Source: JAAYDI01 sp052034005
GTDB lineage: Bacteria; Planctomycetota; Planctomycetia; Pirellulales; Pirellulaceae
Direction of reading: 5' to 3'
Length of the DNA stretch: 64,000 nt
Assembly (NCBI GenBank): GCA_052034005.1
Contig: JBPOJB010000012.1
Coordinates: forward strand, 1-64,000
Positions within the stretch are counted from its first letter, which is position 1; every line of letters begins with the position of its first letter. Shown in pieces: positions 33,137 through 41,618 of the stretch. The notes beneath the pieces were generated by a model, which had not been told where the DNA came from, did no database searches, and saw only the letters and a list, made by a program, of their open reading frames with translations. The position numbers and the translations under genes are program-made.

Positions 33137-34207
33137 TCACTCGGGAGCGGTCCATTCATCTCTGACGCGGTGGTAGTAGGCCCGATACGCCTCATAGGCG
33201 GCTCGGGACGCGGACGGCTCCGGCGCGGCCCGGCCGGCACCTGCAGCCGCCTCGCCCAGGTGCGGGTCCATGAAGGGGAAGTAGCCCCAGTTGATGATCC
33301 GGTCGGACAAGGGTGCGGCGCGGCGCAGCTTCTGTTCCAGCCAAGCCATGGGGGTGAACCGCATCTTCACTGTTCGTTGGGCCTCGAGCGCCAGGAACTC
33401 GTCCCAGTTCTGGACATCGGTCTCGCCCGATTCGACGTTCAACCAGAACTGCGAGCCCGCCTCGTGTGCGGCCCGCCGGGTGGCGGTCCAGAACGGCTCG
33501 CGCTGTTCGAGCGTAAAGAAGGCCAGGTGTTCGCCGCTGTCCTGCAGCATAATCACGTCGATCCCGGTCTCCCGCAGCGTGGCGTCCCACCAGTCGGCAT
33601 ACTGCTGGGGCGTGAGGTAGACAAACCCCCGGTGGCGAGCGTCATCCAGCAGGAAGAACGGCGAGATCGTCACCAGCGAGTCGGGGGCCAGCCGGTGGCA
33701 CTCGTCGACAATCCCCCGCCAGACTGTGCGCCAGTAGGCGGTCTCTTCCGTGTCGTCCGGGCGAATCGGATTGATCTCGTAGTTGAGGTACCAGGCGTGA
33801 AACGACGCATGGTGTCCGTATCGCCGGTGGAGGTCCGCTGCGGCTTCGGTCACCTTGTCGATCACCTCGGCGGCCGGCGCGCGGCCATACCAACCGCCCT
33901 GCGGCAGGTCGATGATGACCTTCATCTCCCGCGCGTCGGCCAGCGTATAGAGTCGCTCGAGCAGATCGGGCTGCCCCGGCGTCGATGGAAACGCGGCGGC
34001 GTTGAGCAGCCACAGAAGGTCGAACCCCACGTCGCGCTGCGCGTCGACCGCCTGCGCCAGCCGCTCGTCGCTCCATGTCGCGACGTCAGGCCTGAGCCAC
34101 CAGAGCGTGCCGCTCATCAGCGGAGGGGTGGCCGCATCCGCCGCCCCAGAGCAGCAGATGAACACCAGCACGGCCGTGCATGACATGCCTGAGCGCAACC
34201 GGGTCAT
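33137..34207 (-). CDS. secreted TIM-barrel protein, DUF4434-like glycosidase
   Basis: About 356 residues. The start at 34207 has GAGG five bases upstream and yields a signal peptide (MTRLRSGMSCTAVLVF then ICCSGAADA); ATGs at 34222 and upstream are alternatives. The body reads as a barrel of the DUF4434 type: MSGTLWWLRPDVATWSDERL, VGFDLLWLLNAA, MKVIIDLPQGGWYG, FHAWYLNYEINPI (a strand followed by a Glu that could be catalytic), SLVTISPFFLLDD, IDVIMLQDSGEHLAFF, QFWLNVESGETDV. It is probably a glycoside hydrolase, but no substrate can be given. It is divergent from the GH127-like gene at 34324 across 116 bases that must hold both promoters. Confidence 0.7.
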   Translation of the reverse strand: MTRLRSGMSCTAVLVFICCSGAADAATPPLMSGTLWWLRPDVATWSDERLAQAVDAQRDVGFDLLWLLNAAAFPSTPGQPDLLERLYTLADAREMKVIIDLPQGGWYGRAPAAEVIDKVTEAAADLHRRYGHHASFHAWYLNYEINPIRPDDTEETAYWRTVWRGIVDECHRLAPDSLVTISPFFLLDDARHRGFVYLTPQQYADWWDATLRETGIDVIMLQDSGEHLAFFTLEQREPFWTATRRAAHEAGSQFWLNVESGETDVQNWDEFLALEAQRTVKMRFTPMAWLEQKLRRAAPLSDRIINWGYFPFMDPHLGEAAAGAGRAAPEPSASRAAYEAYRAYYHRVRDEWTAPE

Positions 34208-34323
34208 CGATTCCTCGCTCATCCTCTCCCCTGTCCTCTCTCGTGGTTTGCCGGTCTTTCGCCGTATTGTGACGGTCGAGGTGCTGAGGCACAATACAGC
34301 TGTCTTCATAAACCCCGGAGTTC

Positions 34324-35985
34324 ATGGGCATGAGCGCGCGGCTTACACGGCGGTCCTGGTTGGCACAAGCAAGTGGATGGGCGGCCGCGTGCTGCGCTCG
34401 TCCCACACTGGTTCACAGCGCAGCGGCGCCGGCTGGAGATGCCTTGGCGGCGGGGGACGCACTGTGCGACTGGTCGCTGGCGACGGCGATGGAGCGGGCG
34501 GCGGCCTGCTGTATAGCCTGGCTCGACCCGCAACAGCACTGGCTGCCGACCGGCGGCTATGAAATCGCGCACGACACCGGACGGTGGTGGGATGCGATGC
34601 TGCGTTATGCCGCCGCCACCGACTTCAACATTCCCGAGGTGGTGGAGCGGGCCATGCGCGAGAACCTGCGCTCGCTGACCGACAACCCCGCCGGTCTGCT
34701 GACCAACGATCTCCGCGCCCAGCAGGCGGGTGGGGTGCGGCAGGTCAATACGCACAACTTCCGCGAGTCGATGTTGGCGCACAGCGCGCTGGTCAAGTGG
34801 CGGGACGACGCGTGGAGCCGGCAGAGCGGATCCAAACTGGTCGCCGTCACCGATCGCCTGCTGGCGGCCGACGGGCAGATGGACTATGCCGCGCTGGCTG
34901 AACTGCTGCAACTGCCCCTCACCGGGGATCCGATGATGATCCAGCGGGCGCCGGAGGGCGCCTGGTTTGACGCTACCGGGACGACCGGGCGGGCGGTGGA
35001 GGGGTTTGTCTGGTTCCACGAAGTGACCGGCAGCCCGGCCGCCATCGAGCTGGCCGGCAAGCTGTCCGCCGTCCATCTGCGGCACGTGACTCAGCCCGAC
35101 GGGCACGTCCCGCCGGCGCTGCTGGCGGCGAGCAACGTGGGACACAATCACTCCTACCTTGGGACCCTGCGCGGGTTGCTGCGCTATGGGGTAACCAGCG
35201 GGCAGCCGGCCTACGTCGAGGCGGTCGCACGAACATATCGGCAGGGGCTCTTCGGGACCCTGATCAGCCACTCCGGCTGGACGCCCCACGACTTGGGCCG
35301 CCGCCACTGGTCCAACGAGCAGGGCGATCCGGTCGCCGAACACTCCAGTTGTTCTGACGTCATTCAACTCGCATTGTGGCTCGCCATGCACGGCGATCAG
35401 CCGGATTTGTGGGACGATGTCGAACGGTTGTTGCGCGCCCGGATCCTCCCGTCACAGATCGACGACCCGGGCCAGCCGCGGCAGCATGGTGGTTGGGGCA
35501 TGTATGGACATCCTTTCGGTCGCGGTAGCATCCTGGACGTGTTCGCGGCCGTCCTCTCGGTGCTGACCGAGGTCTACGGCGGGGCCGTCACGGCCACGCC
35601 GGCGGGTGCCGTCTGCGTGAACCTGCACTTTTCGCTCGCATCGCCCCTGGCCGCCGTGACAGCCCAACGCACGGACCGCGGCTGTACGCGCGTCGAGCTC
35701 GCCGCGCCCGCCGAGCTGCGCATCCGGCTGCCAGGATGGAGTCCGCGCGCAGCGGCCCGCGTGGTGGTCGCAGGCCAGCCGCTGGACGTCGCCTGGGACG
35801 GCGCGTATGCGGTCATCCCGGCAACCGCCGTCCCGGCGGGCACGGCCGTCGAGCTCCACTACGACCTGCCGACTGGCCAGACGACGGAAAAGCTGCCCAC
35901 GAGCGGCCAGGAGTATCGGCTCAGCTGGCGCGGCGACGAAGTGGTCGCCTGCGATCCACCGGTCCCGATTTACCCTCAGCCGTAG
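34324..35985 (+). CDS. Tat-exported GH127-like (alpha/alpha)6-barrel protein
   Basis: 553 residues. The twin-arginine signal L-T-R-R-S-W-L-A-Q-A is followed by a hydrophobic segment ending near SAAAP. A helical barrel follows (NFRESMLAHSALVKWRDDAW, VEGFVWFHEVTGSPAAIELA, GHNHSYLGTLRGLLRYGV, EHSSCSDVIQLALWLAMHGD). The C-terminus is a beta domain with IRLPGWSPRAAARVVVAG. GH127 beta-L-arabinofuranosidases combine just such a barrel, a Cys-rich catalytic segment and a RLPGW-type beta domain. Here only part of the Cys cluster is seen (S-S-C-S-D), so activity is uncertain. CGGAG stands just before the ATG at 34324. Confidence 0.7.
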   Translation: MGMSARLTRRSWLAQASGWAAACCARPTLVHSAAAPAGDALAAGDALCDWSLATAMERAAACCIAWLDPQQHWLPTGGYEIAHDTGRWWDAMLRYAAATDFNIPEVVERAMRENLRSLTDNPAGLLTNDLRAQQAGGVRQVNTHNFRESMLAHSALVKWRDDAWSRQSGSKLVAVTDRLLAADGQMDYAALAELLQLPLTGDPMMIQRAPEGAWFDATGTTGRAVEGFVWFHEVTGSPAAIELAGKLSAVHLRHVTQPDGHVPPALLAASNVGHNHSYLGTLRGLLRYGVTSGQPAYVEAVARTYRQGLFGTLISHSGWTPHDLGRRHWSNEQGDPVAEHSSCSDVIQLALWLAMHGDQPDLWDDVERLLRARILPSQIDDPGQPRQHGGWGMYGHPFGRGSILDVFAAVLSVLTEVYGGAVTATPAGAVCVNLHFSLASPLAAVTAQRTDRGCTRVELAAPAELRIRLPGWSPRAAARVVVAGQPLDVAWDGAYAVIPATAVPAGTAVELHYDLPTGQTTEKLPTSGQEYRLSWRGDEVVACDPPVPIYPQP

Positions 35986-36388
35986 CGCGTGCCGCCGCGT
36001 CCTGTCCAGCCGGCGCGGACCGAGCCGATGCTGTGCTGTGCTCCAGCGGCACTGCGGGTAAGTAAGTGGTGAAGCGGGAACTGATAGTCCGTCTGTCTGT
36101 TTTTCGGCGCGCTCGCGCGGCGAAGTTCCCGCCAGACCGGAGTTCCCGTCAGACGCTCAGACACAGAAGCGTGAGCGTTGCTTCGAGTTGCGTGCGCACT
36201 TCAGGGATGACAATGTCCCGCCCCGGCACCGTACGACATGTCGCCACCGGACGTCCAGGAGCAGCTTTCGGTTCTGGATGGCGACGTGATAGAATCAAGC
36301 TGTTTTAACGGTTAACGTTTGTCGTTGGTGTTCCGCGCGGGACACTGGGACGAACTCAACTCTGTGTGTCTATGTGCGAGGGTCCACC
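35986..36388. other. intergenic region with nested inverted repeat
   Basis: 403 bases without a gene. GCGGGAACT at 36074-36082 pairs perfectly with AGTTCCCGC at 36124-36132, and inside lies a small stem GCGCG-CT-CGCGC (36107-36118). A second AGTTCCCG follows at 36141. It could be a transcript-end structure for the GH127-like gene, but there is no T run after it. Confidence 0.35.
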
Positions 36389-37495
36389 ATGAGGTGTCCG
36401 TTTCACTGGTTTGCTGTGATCACAGCGTCTCTGCATCTCGTCGCGTCTGCTTGCGCGGAGACGCGCATCGAGACGACCTGCCCCGACGGCAGCCCGAACC
36501 GTGCCGCCTGGATGGCGCAGGGCAGTTTCGGCGTCATGACGCATTACCTGATCAAACCGGCAGGGGAGACGCCCGCGGAGAGGACGGCCGACCTGAACCG
36601 CATTGTCGACCAGTTCGATGTGGACTTCTTTGTGAATCAGGTTGCGGAGACCGGCGCGGACTGGCTGATCTTCACGCTCGGGCAGGGGACCGGGTACCTG
36701 TCGAGCAGGCACGAGCTGATCGATGGGCTGGAGGAGGGTTACACACCGCGGCGCGACTTGATCCCGGAGATCAGCCGGCGGCTCCACGAACGGGGCAAAC
36801 GGCTGATCATTTACACGCCGGGAGCGCACACGCCGGCGGACCCGACCGTCAAACGGCTCCTCGGGCTCGGCACTGACGGCTATGCGGAGCGGCACAACGA
36901 ATTCATCCGCGCGTACGCCCTCAAGCTCGGCCCGCTCTGCGACGGCTGGTGGTTCGACAGTTGCGGACGCCAGGACGAAGCAGCCTGGAACAGGGAGATG
37001 GATGCGTGCCGCGCGGGCAATCCACAGGCCGTCGTGGCCTTCAGCGGCGCGGAGTTCTGCGCGTCGGGCGGACAGCTCCAGCCGCTGTGTCCATGGGAGG
37101 ACTATCACGCCGGCGAAATCCACCTGCTCGAAGACGGCCGTATCCGCACCGACTTTATCTGGCCGCCCGGCGAGAACATCATCATCACGGCGGACGGAAA
37201 GCTGCGGAAGGCAGGACAGGAGGCGAGGTTCTATATGCCCGACTCCCAGTTCATGGGCAACGTCCAGTGGCACTGCCTGCTGCCGATCGACTTGACCTTC
37301 AACCCGGCGGTGCCCAACCAGTACTGCCATTACCCTGACAAGGTGCTCTTCCGCTTTGTCGCGGACGTGAAGTCCGTGGGTGGCGCGATCACGATCAACG
37401 TGCCGATCGAGCGGGAGAACGGTCATATCCCGCAGGACTCCCACGCGCAACTGGTGCGACTCGGCCGACACCTGCACGCGGCCGGGTCGAACTAG
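36389..37495 (+). CDS. secreted GH29-like (alpha-L-fucosidase-type) protein
   Basis: 368 residues with a signal peptide (FHWFAVITASLHLVASACAE). The fold reads like the GH29 barrel: AWMAQGSFGVMTHYLIKPAG, FDVDFFVNQVAETGADWLIF, DLIPEISRRLHERGKRLIIY, GPLCDGWWFDSCGRQDEAAW (Asp in WWFDSCG at the place of the GH29 nucleophile), then a smaller second half ending ITINVPIEREN. It is shorter than classical alpha-L-fucosidases, so the C-terminal sandwich is missing and the specificity may differ. The ATG at 36389 follows GAGGG; a GTG 15 bases earlier is possible. Confidence 0.72.
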   Translation: MRCPFHWFAVITASLHLVASACAETRIETTCPDGSPNRAAWMAQGSFGVMTHYLIKPAGETPAERTADLNRIVDQFDVDFFVNQVAETGADWLIFTLGQGTGYLSSRHELIDGLEEGYTPRRDLIPEISRRLHERGKRLIIYTPGAHTPADPTVKRLLGLGTDGYAERHNEFIRAYALKLGPLCDGWWFDSCGRQDEAAWNREMDACRAGNPQAVVAFSGAEFCASGGQLQPLCPWEDYHAGEIHLLEDGRIRTDFIWPPGENIIITADGKLRKAGQEARFYMPDSQFMGNVQWHCLLPIDLTFNPAVPNQYCHYPDKVLFRFVADVKSVGGAITINVPIERENGHIPQDSHAQLVRLGRHLHAAGSN

Positions 37496-37717
37496 CGCCG
37501 CGCCCAGGCCGGATTTTCCGTCCTGTTCCGGCTGGTGCGTGCGCACAGCTCGAACGTACTCGGCATAAACAAGGGCCCGGACGGAATCCGTGCGTGGGCG
37601 CGTGTTCGGAGTGCGACGAGCTCCACACGAGATGGCGCGCCGAACCCCCCTCGGCCGCAGTCCGGCCGAGCGACGACCAGCAGCACGCCGGTCTGCGGCG
37701 GGCAGTCCGGCAGCTTG

Positions 37718-38872
37718 TCAGCGGACGGTGGACAGGACGATCTTGCGCCGGTAGAGCGTATCGTAGCCGTAATTGGCCGCGCTTTTGTGGTTGATCAGGA
37801 GGTAGAACTCCCGTCCGACCGTGTTCATGTCGTCGGTCTCCTGATCGTCCGGGGCGGCCAGAAACGTCGAATACGGCATCCACTGGCCCGGTTCCTCGTC
37901 GACCAGGTACTGCTCATCGAAGTTCACGCCGTCGCGCCCGAGGTGCAAGTACAGCCGGCCCACACCGTCCGCGAAGTACCAGCGCGTGATCATGTACCGG
38001 TCCGCCGCACGGTTGTAAGCGGCGTCCGCGTGCAGATCGGCCGGGTGCCCGCCGGGCCCCCCTTCGGGCAGCACCGCCGAGCCGAGCCCCGTCAAACCAT
38101 CCTCCTCCCAGGCACCGTCGCGGTACTTCCGCCAGGCGGTCACCGTGTGGTTGCGCGCAGCGGCCACCACATCGCTGATCCTGGCCCGGGCCACCGCCAG
38201 TCGCCGTCCGCCTGGTCCGGCGTCGTTGAAATAGACGTGCAGGTAGTCGCCGACCACCAGCAGCGGCGTACCGCCGACGTTCCGCTTGGAGTTCTGAGGG
38301 CGGGCGATTTCGCCACAGAATGTCCAGCAGTCCCCACGGTCGGTGGAATAGACCAGGCCGGTCGCGTAGTCTTCGCCCTGATTCACTGCGGGCGGTTGGT
38401 AATGCAGCTCGATGTGCGTGACCCCTAGCAGCTCGTGGTCATTGATCCGGTAGATGTTGTTCAGCCAGAGTCCGGCCTGGTGGACGTCCGCGTACCAGCC
38501 GCTCAGATCGTAGAGCTCATCACGCGTCTTCTGCCAGATTTTCGTCTCGAAAGGGTTCGCCACGGTCCCGACGAACTTGTCAGTGCGGTTCCCCCAGTCG
38601 ACCGCGTGGTAGAAAAACCAGGTCGTGGCATCGCGCCGAAGCGTGGCGAGCGACGCGTCGACGATGAACGGCATCTCCTGCCTCCCGCGGATCAACTCGC
38701 GGGGACCGATGGTGACGTCGACCTTGTCCGCGTGGTCGGCTGCCTGGGTGGCGGCGTGTGCGAAAGCACTCGGGGCCCCACCTTCGCCGCAGCGAGCGCT
38801 GAGCGTCAGTGCGGCAGCCAAAACGATTCCCAGGTACCAGGCGACGCGGTGCGTGACTGAAGCGGACATCAT
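37718..38872 (-). CDS. secreted Asp-box beta-propeller protein, glycosidase-like
   Basis: 384 residues. AGAGGAGGGACC precedes the ATG at 38872. A signal peptide (VAWYLGIVLAAALTLSARCG) is followed by beta strands arranged as propeller blades. GLVYSTDRGDCWTFCG is a sialidase-type Asp-box (S-x-D-x-G-x-x-W). MPFIVDASLATLRRDATTWF, GGTPLLVVGDYLHVYFNDAG and RYMITRWYFADGVGRLYLHL fit blades of GH33/GH43-like proteins. No catalytic triad can be named. It converges with the GH29-like gene. Confidence 0.6.
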   Translation of the reverse strand: MMSASVTHRVAWYLGIVLAAALTLSARCGEGGAPSAFAHAATQAADHADKVDVTIGPRELIRGRQEMPFIVDASLATLRRDATTWFFYHAVDWGNRTDKFVGTVANPFETKIWQKTRDELYDLSGWYADVHQAGLWLNNIYRINDHELLGVTHIELHYQPPAVNQGEDYATGLVYSTDRGDCWTFCGEIARPQNSKRNVGGTPLLVVGDYLHVYFNDAGPGGRRLAVARARISDVVAAARNHTVTAWRKYRDGAWEEDGLTGLGSAVLPEGGPGGHPADLHADAAYNRAADRYMITRWYFADGVGRLYLHLGRDGVNFDEQYLVDEEPGQWMPYSTFLAAPDDQETDDMNTVGREFYLLINHKSAANYGYDTLYRRKIVLSTVR

Positions 38873-39183
38873 GGTCCCTCCTCTGGAGAGGCGAGTTGGT
38901 TGGGCTGTCGGCCGAGGGAAGGCGGGCTGAATCAGCCTGCAGCATATCCGACCCTGATCCGGGTTGCACCCCACGGGGACGACGCTGCGGCCACGGCCCG
39001 GTGGACCAGGGCAAGGCCGCCTGGGTACCCCCGGCTCTTGACCTTTCGGTTTCTGATCCCTGCACCAACCGGTTGCTGCACCTATAATAGGAACCAACGC
39101 GTCGCCGTTCGCTTGGCCGGGATGGACAGCGAGGTGCCAGCGCGACGCGTCTGTGCTCACGACCAGTAGATGGAGGATTACCC
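38873..39183. other. intergenic region between divergent genes
   Basis: 311 bases. The only motif of note is TATAAT at 39083-39088, 96 bases before the next ATG, without a clear -35. Translated frames through the region show no protein character. Confidence 0.4.
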
Positions 39184-39882
39184 ATGGGGCTGGATTCAGT
39201 CGAACTGCTCCTGAAAGTCGAAGAGACGTTCTCCATCCAGATACCGGACAGTGAGGCAGTGCAGCTGCTGACGCCAGGCGATCTCTACGCCTTTGTTCTG
39301 GCCAACACAAAGGCAACGCCTGATCCGCCGACGTGCCTGTCGGCGATTGCCTTTTACTCACTGCGGCGGGCCGCCCGTGCGCTGGGCGTCGCCCAGCGGC
39401 TACGGCCGAGCGACAGCACGTTGAACCTGCTTCCACCCCGCGGACGGCGTCACTTCTGGTCCTGCCTGCAGTGCAGTGCCGACCTCCTTATGCCGCCGCT
39501 ACAGCGCGCGAGCTGGGTGGTTCGGAGTAGTACCGCTATCGCTCTCCTCGGCGGCGCTTGCCTAGCGTATGCGCTCCACACGATGACGAGCTTGGGAGTG
39601 GCGGTGTGCGCGGGAGTCGCCGCGACGGTGATGAGTGGGTTCGTGCTGGCGAGGCTGACCCGCCCATTTGCGATTCACCCGTCCCGGCATTGCGGGACGC
39701 TGCGCGGGTTGGTCGAAGCGGTCCTGGCACTGAACTTCCAGCGGTTGACCGAACAGTACGACGGTGCTCGGGCGAAAGATGTTTGGATGGCGCTTCGCGC
39801 GATCATCGTCGAGCAACTGGGCGTGGCACCCGAAGCCGTCACGCCCGCGGCCCGCTTCGTCCAAGACCTCGGCCTGCAGTGA
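39184..39882 (+). CDS. acyl-carrier-like membrane protein with split ACP halves
   Basis: 232 residues. GGAGG precedes the ATG by 7 bases. The protein begins inside an acyl carrier protein pattern: M-G-L-D-S-V-E-L-L-L-K-V-E-E, with Ser5 at the phosphopantetheine site, then IPDSEAVQLLTPGDLYAFV. It ends with what is normally the first half of an ACP: WMALRAIIVEQLGVAPEAVT then PAARFVQDLGLQ and stop. Between them are a third ACP-helix-like stretch (RRAARALGVAQRLRPSDSTL then NLLP, 61-84) and two membrane helices (about 113-132 and 137-157). I believe similar proteins recur in planctomycetes, without known function. A role in lipid or polyketide chemistry at the membrane is inference. Confidence 0.72.
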   Translation: MGLDSVELLLKVEETFSIQIPDSEAVQLLTPGDLYAFVLANTKATPDPPTCLSAIAFYSLRRAARALGVAQRLRPSDSTLNLLPPRGRRHFWSCLQCSADLLMPPLQRASWVVRSSTAIALLGGACLAYALHTMTSLGVAVCAGVAATVMSGFVLARLTRPFAIHPSRHCGTLRGLVEAVLALNFQRLTEQYDGARAKDVWMALRAIIVEQLGVAPEAVTPAARFVQDLGLQ

Positions 39883-40427
39883 CGGCGTCGGGCGAACGTC
39901 CGCATGTGCGGGAGCCGGAGCAGCCCGGCTCCGGTACTCAGAGCCCTGCAGCTACTGTCGCCCGGGTTCCATGATCTCAGGTCTGTGTAACCGCAGGGCC
40001 AGAGTCCGCCGCCAGGCGGACGGCGGTCCGCTCGAAGCGGGCCTCGCTATCTTGAAACAGCGGGCTGCCGCACGGAATGGTGTGCTGAGCAGGGCCGATC
40101 GTACATCCGGATCGATGATGAAGCTGTTGGGAGTTGGAGATGGCGTGCGATTTGATTGCGATGTGCGCGAATCGCCACGCGAATCGCAAAGGGAACCGTA
40201 CGGCCATGACTCCTGGCTGAACCAAGGCACTGCGCCCTCTGGTTACCGCTCGCGATCTTCTGTCCATAATACGGCAAATTGCATGGATTGGGGCTTCCTG
40301 CCGCGGAATGGACGCGACGGACGACCGAAACTTCAACTGGACTGGTAGGCCCATGGGGGGTAACATTTGGCTGGAGTGGTGGTCAGGTGCAGGCTCGAAC
40401 TACAATCAAGTGGCCGAAGAGAAGGTC
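39883..40427. other. intergenic region upstream of the toxin-antitoxin pair
   Basis: 545 bases holding repeat copy B. Further right, about 40146-40190, TGCGATT and AATCGCA stand as inverted ends of a loosely paired stretch. Frames across the region show no recognisable protein. TACAAT at 40401-40406, 22 bases before the antitoxin ATG, could be its -10, but no -35 is found at the right distance. Confidence 0.4.
39983..40024 (+). repeat. GTGTAACCGCAGG repeat family, copy B (core only)
   Basis: 42 bases identical to the start of the 41-kb array (41119-41160), including the stem GTCCGCC-GCCA-GGCGGAC. Similarity ends right after the core, so this is a short copy. Confidence 0.75.
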
Positions 40428-40667
40428 ATGTCCGCAAACATTACTGTGGAAGAAGCGCAGGCGAATCTGAAGGAGATCATCCATCGTCTGTCTCCTGGCG
40501 AGGAACTTGTCATCACCGAGAACCAGCAGCCAATAGCGAAGCTGGTGAGCGAGCGCCCGAAACCCCGTACGCAGCGCCCTGGCCCGGGGTTGTGTCGAGG
40601 GGCAATTACCTACATGGCTTCGGATTTCGATGCTCCGCTGGATGACATGAGGGAATACCTGCAGTGA
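40428..40667 (+). CDS. type II antitoxin, Phd/YefM-like
   Basis: 79 residues. SANITVEEAQANLKEIIHRL then SPGEELVITENQQPIAKLVS is the standard DNA-binding half of Phd/YefM-family antitoxins. The C-terminal half (FDAPLDDMREYLQ) is the toxin-binding tail. The ATG at 40428 follows GAGAAGG; the frame is open to 40308 without adding known sequence. Its stop overlaps the toxin start as GTGA, which gives the coupled expression usual for these pairs. It should neutralise the PIN toxin and repress the operon. Confidence 0.88.
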   Translation: MSANITVEEAQANLKEIIHRLSPGEELVITENQQPIAKLVSERPKPRTQRPGPGLCRGAITYMASDFDAPLDDMREYLQ

Positions 40668-41059
40668 GGCTCCTACTGGACACGCACACCTTTTTGTGGC
40701 ATGCCGATGGCAACCCGCAGGTGAGTGCTGCGGCCACTGCTCTGCTCGTCGACCCGGAAAACGAGTTGTTCTTGAGCGCAGCATCAGCCTGGGAAATCGC
40801 GATTAAGCTCGGGCTCGGTAAGCTCTCATTGTCCCGGTCATACCTCCAGTTCATGACCGAATCGATCGGTGGTTACGGTCTTACCGTGCTGCCGATCACT
40901 GTCGATGACTGCGCAGAGTACGCGCGGCTGCCGTTCCCCAGTATCGGGCACCGCGATCCGTGTGACCGTCTCATCATCACCCATGCCAAGCGACACGATC
41001 TGCGCATCGTTGGTGCCGACACCAACTTCGATGCTTACGGCATTACTCGTCTTTGGTGA
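40664..41059 (+). CDS. type II toxin, PIN-domain ribonuclease (VapC-like)
   Basis: 131 residues. The acidic PIN residues are all visible: Asp6 in LLLDTHTFLW, Glu44 in SAASAWEIAIK, Asp98/Asp101 in HRDPCDRLI and Asp119 in GADTNFDAYG. This subtype (LLDTHTFLW...SAWEIAIK) typically pairs with Phd/YefM-type antitoxins, as here. The start is a GTG overlapping the antitoxin stop. The predicted activity is Mg-dependent cleavage of RNA, often tRNA. Repeat copy C begins 60 bases after its stop. Confidence 0.9.
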   Translation: MRLLLDTHTFLWHADGNPQVSAAATALLVDPENELFLSAASAWEIAIKLGLGKLSLSRSYLQFMTESIGGYGLTVLPITVDDCAEYARLPFPSIGHRDPCDRLIITHAKRHDLRIVGADTNFDAYGITRLW

Positions 41060-41118
41060 GCTGGTGAGCCTCGCGGTACGGGCGGTCTCTGCTATTGCTG
41101 ATACAGCTCACCACACAC

Positions 41119-41618
41119 CTGTGTAACCGCAGGGCCAGAGTCCGCCGCCAGGCGGACGGCGTGAGCGCGCGCTGGACGCCGGCGGCCGGCATCTGAAGCC
41201 GCGTCGGGAAGACTGTGGCGGCTGCTGGGCGAGGTGTGTGCGCTGGCTAGGCGCGGACTTGCTGCGGACCGCCTCCTTGGAGCGCGCGGCCCGTTGGGCC
41301 TGCGGTTACACGCGCGGACGGCGTGAGCGCGCGCTGGACGCCGGCGGCCGGCATCTGAGGCCGCGTCGGGAAAACTGTGGCTCCCGCTGGGCCAGGTGCG
41401 TGCGCCGGCCAGGCGTGGATTCGCTGCGGACCGCCTTCCCACAGCGCGCGGCCCGTTGGGCCTGCGGTTACACGCGCGAACGGCGTGAGCGCGCACCGGA
41501 CGCCGGCGGTCGGCATCTGAAGCCGCGTCGGGAAAACTGTGGCTCCCGCTGGGCCGGGTGCGTGCGTCGTTCAGGCGAGGGTTCGCTGCGGATCGCCTCC
41601 TTGGATCGCGCGGTGAGC
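41119..41618 (+). repeat. GTGTAACCGCAGG repeat family, copy C: 162-bp tandem array
   Basis: It starts with the 42-base core (41119-41160). Units with GGACGGCGTGAGCGCGC begin at 41154, 41316 and 41478, an exact 162-base period; the third unit is incomplete. Each of the first two ends in GGGCCTGCGGTTACAC, the reverse complement of the array start. All six frames tend to stay open because 162 is divisible by three. The last bases of the third unit are also the 3' end of the coding region on the minus strand. The array fills the gap 41060-41570. Confidence 0.85.

Noticed and set aside
36062..36160. Terminator of the GH127-like gene
   Set aside because: The nested inverted repeat is perfect over nine bases, but no T run follows the stem, so it is kept only as a structural note.
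41119..41618. CRISPR array
   Set aside because: Repeat period is constant at 162 bases with similar sequence throughout the unit; there are no short repeats with unrelated spacers and no cas genes.
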